Positions 62,520-64,000 of a DNA stretch of 64,000 nucleotides are shown piece by piece. Each line of letters starts with the position of its first letter. The stretch's first letter is position 1. The position numbers and the translations under genes were made by a program. Source of the DNA: Gautieria morchelliformis (lineage: Eukaryota > Basidiomycota > Agaricomycetes > Gomphales > Gomphaceae); contig WHVA01000333.1 in NCBI GenBank assembly GCA_015179125.1, forward strand, positions 1 to 64,000, read 5' to 3'. The notes below the pieces were generated by a model. The model did no database searches, had not been told where the DNA came from, and saw only the letters and a list, made by a program, of their open reading frames with translations.

Positions 62520-63870
62520 GTATCGTCAAGCACTCACAACCGTCCCAGCCCTTCCCATAGCACCTGCCCCTGTCCTGGTGTCTATGTACCATGGCGCCGT
62601 TTCACTTCCTCTGTGATTCGTACTATCTACAATGTCCTGGCGATCTTCACAGCCATGAGGGACAGCTGGTGCGACGCAATACCTGAAGTAACCATCCCGA
62701 GACCATATGAAGGCGACATGAATAAGGTATGATATGGCATTTATCACGCACGGTTGCCTTTTTGTAAGGCATTAAGGCCTAACTGAAGTCCATTTGCTGT
62801 CGACTCCGCATCGACCCACTGGTGAGTGTGTTGTCCACTTTCCCTTGGGGTTTCCTTGGAAGCCTCCTAAGATAGTGCTCTACTGGGCGGAGGCCTTCAG
62901 ATGATGGTGTGTGAGCCGGACATAGTGTTGGTTTCTGGCGTGGCCTAGAGCTGATTGAGCACGCGCGCGCTTGGAGAAATTCTCCAGGTTATGCCCTATT
63001 ATATGTAGCTCCACTATTACCTTCTTCCTCTAGCATGGGATCGTCTGTAAGGAACTTCCTCTTGCGCTTGTTTGCTGGGATTCTACTTATGGAATTCATC
63101 CCCATCTCCCCTTCAGATCCTCAGCAAACCTACTAATCGCTAACACGTCAACCTGACTATTCCTGCAGAGGATCAAGGTTGCCTATGCGCCACGCCATGG
63201 TATTCTACTGCTTGGTCCATGTTGCCATCCATTGTTGCTATCCTTATTTGACTTTCGTCTTGATTCTCCAAGGCGTGCCCTCCTGAAATATCTGTCAAGC
63301 TCGTAATCTTGCCTTCTTCGAAATTTGAGACTCGCTAGTCTCTTAAGTGTGCATACCCTTTGCACTTTGAGGCTCGCTTGTATTGACCATGAGCACATTT
63401 TGTCCAACTTTCTGTCATTCTTCCCTGCGCGACGAATACATCTGTTATAATCTTGTAGCCTTGCGTTTTTAAAACTTGAGGTTTACTAGCACTCAGGTGT
63501 GTGATCCGAGGCTTTCTTGTCTTGAACACGAATACTCACGCTTGATCGGTGAAAACAATCCCACGCCATCTTTGCGATATGTGCAACCTCGGGAGGTTTG
63601 AGAGTTGCTGGTCTGTAGTATGACTTGCGTTTGATCTTTGAATCTTGAGGTTTGGCAGGGAGACATTGATCAGTGGAGCATGTGGAGCTGTAAGTGTTAT
63701 TGAAGAATTGCATGTTCATCGTCACTATGCAAGAACCCCGTTCCACTCGACGTCGCGTGGCATTCTGTAGGATGTCTGACTGTTGTAGAGTAGTACTCGT
63801 TTGCGTATCTAGACCCCGCACCATTCCGTACGGCGCCGATTCCGACTCGACGTATGTGACATCACGACTA
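62520..63870 (+). repeat. Direct repeat, copy 2 of the 1.3-kb paralogous segment
   Basis: Matches 49775-51050. The best shared frame (62590-62732) reads VPWRRFTSSVIRTIYNVLAI, then TAMRDSWCDAIPEVTIPRPY. The parallel frame in copy 1 differs in about a third of its residues, so the protein-like reading has been partly preserved. The role is unknown; both copies look degenerate. Confidence 0.7.
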
Positions 63871-64000
63871 GCGTACCACCAGAGCACCCCTTGCTACCCC
63901 GACTCTTGCTCAAATCGACATGCAAACGAGCGATAATTTGTCGTGTCTAGCTTAGTTGTTGGCTCCAGAGAGCGGAGCGCAGGTATGGGTTTGGAAATCC
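63871..64000. other. Window end, no feature recognised
   Basis: Non-repetitive, no coding block recognised. Confidence 0.4.

Noticed and set aside
1..64000. tRNA and rRNA genes
   Set aside because: I looked for T-arm and anticodon-stem patterns and saw none that could be folded with confidence; a covariance-model search would settle this.

Overview
The window looks like a transposon-rich stretch of a basidiomycete (mushroom-forming, Agaricomycetes-type) genome. Evidence for this: a DUF6533-type membrane protein gene with many introns of about 50-110 bp, a duplicated gene with an F-box-like N-terminus, a fungal intradiol dioxygenase pseudogene with short introns, and a mix of tyrosine-recombinase retroelements, copia, gypsy, LINE, Helitron, hAT and CACTA elements. 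No prokaryotic gene organisation is present, and most long open frames belong to mobile elements.

Layout. 1-110: 3' end of an F-box-like gene (copy C). 1.7-4.9 kb: decayed tyrosine-recombinase retrotransposon (recombinase frame open, RT/RNase H broken), minus strand. 5.2-7.2 kb: dispersed repeat, a 155-bp tandem duplication and a hAT-type MITE. 8.4-10.5 kb: decayed copia element (LTR, primer site, gag, protease) fused to a 5'-truncated intradiol dioxygenase pseudogene (10.5-11.45 kb). 12.5-14.3 kb: the best candidate host gene, a DUF6533 membrane protein. 14.5-33.0 kb: a head-to-tail array of six Helitron units on the minus strand (called E0-E5 here), one carrying Rep and Pif1-helicase frames; the others are non-autonomous and filled with minisatellites. 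33.0-33.8 kb: gypsy protease remnant cut by the array. 34.7-39.0 kb: a broken gene of possible transposon origin and three foldback MITEs. 39.4-41.5 kb: F-box-like gene copy A. 43.1-47.6 kb: an intact copia element with identical LTRs. 49.8-51.05 kb: segment repeated in direct orientation at 62.5-63.9 kb. 51.5-54.5 kb: 5'-truncated LINE with poly(A) tail and target-site duplication. 57.3-61.8 kb: inverted copy (copy B) of the 38.2-41.7 kb F-box segment, itself holding a MITE split by a solo LTR.

Main observation. The Helitron units abut exactly, CTAG 3' end to TC 5' end. Two end types alternate (alpha: 5' TCTAAGAG and 3' GTACCCACCTAG; beta: 5' TTACACTATATG and 3' GTATCCACCTAG). The array therefore reads as three consecutive alpha-beta composites rather than independent insertions, as rolling-circle read-through would produce. 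Solo LTRs inside the units, an empty-site copy of one insertion and a degenerate internal 3' end record its later history.

Many insertion boundaries can be read at base level from terminal motifs plus target-site duplications. Host gene content is low, and several 1-2 kb stretches contain nothing I can identify. Start codons of fragments are uncertain; splice sites are my own reading of GT/AG borders that keep the frame.
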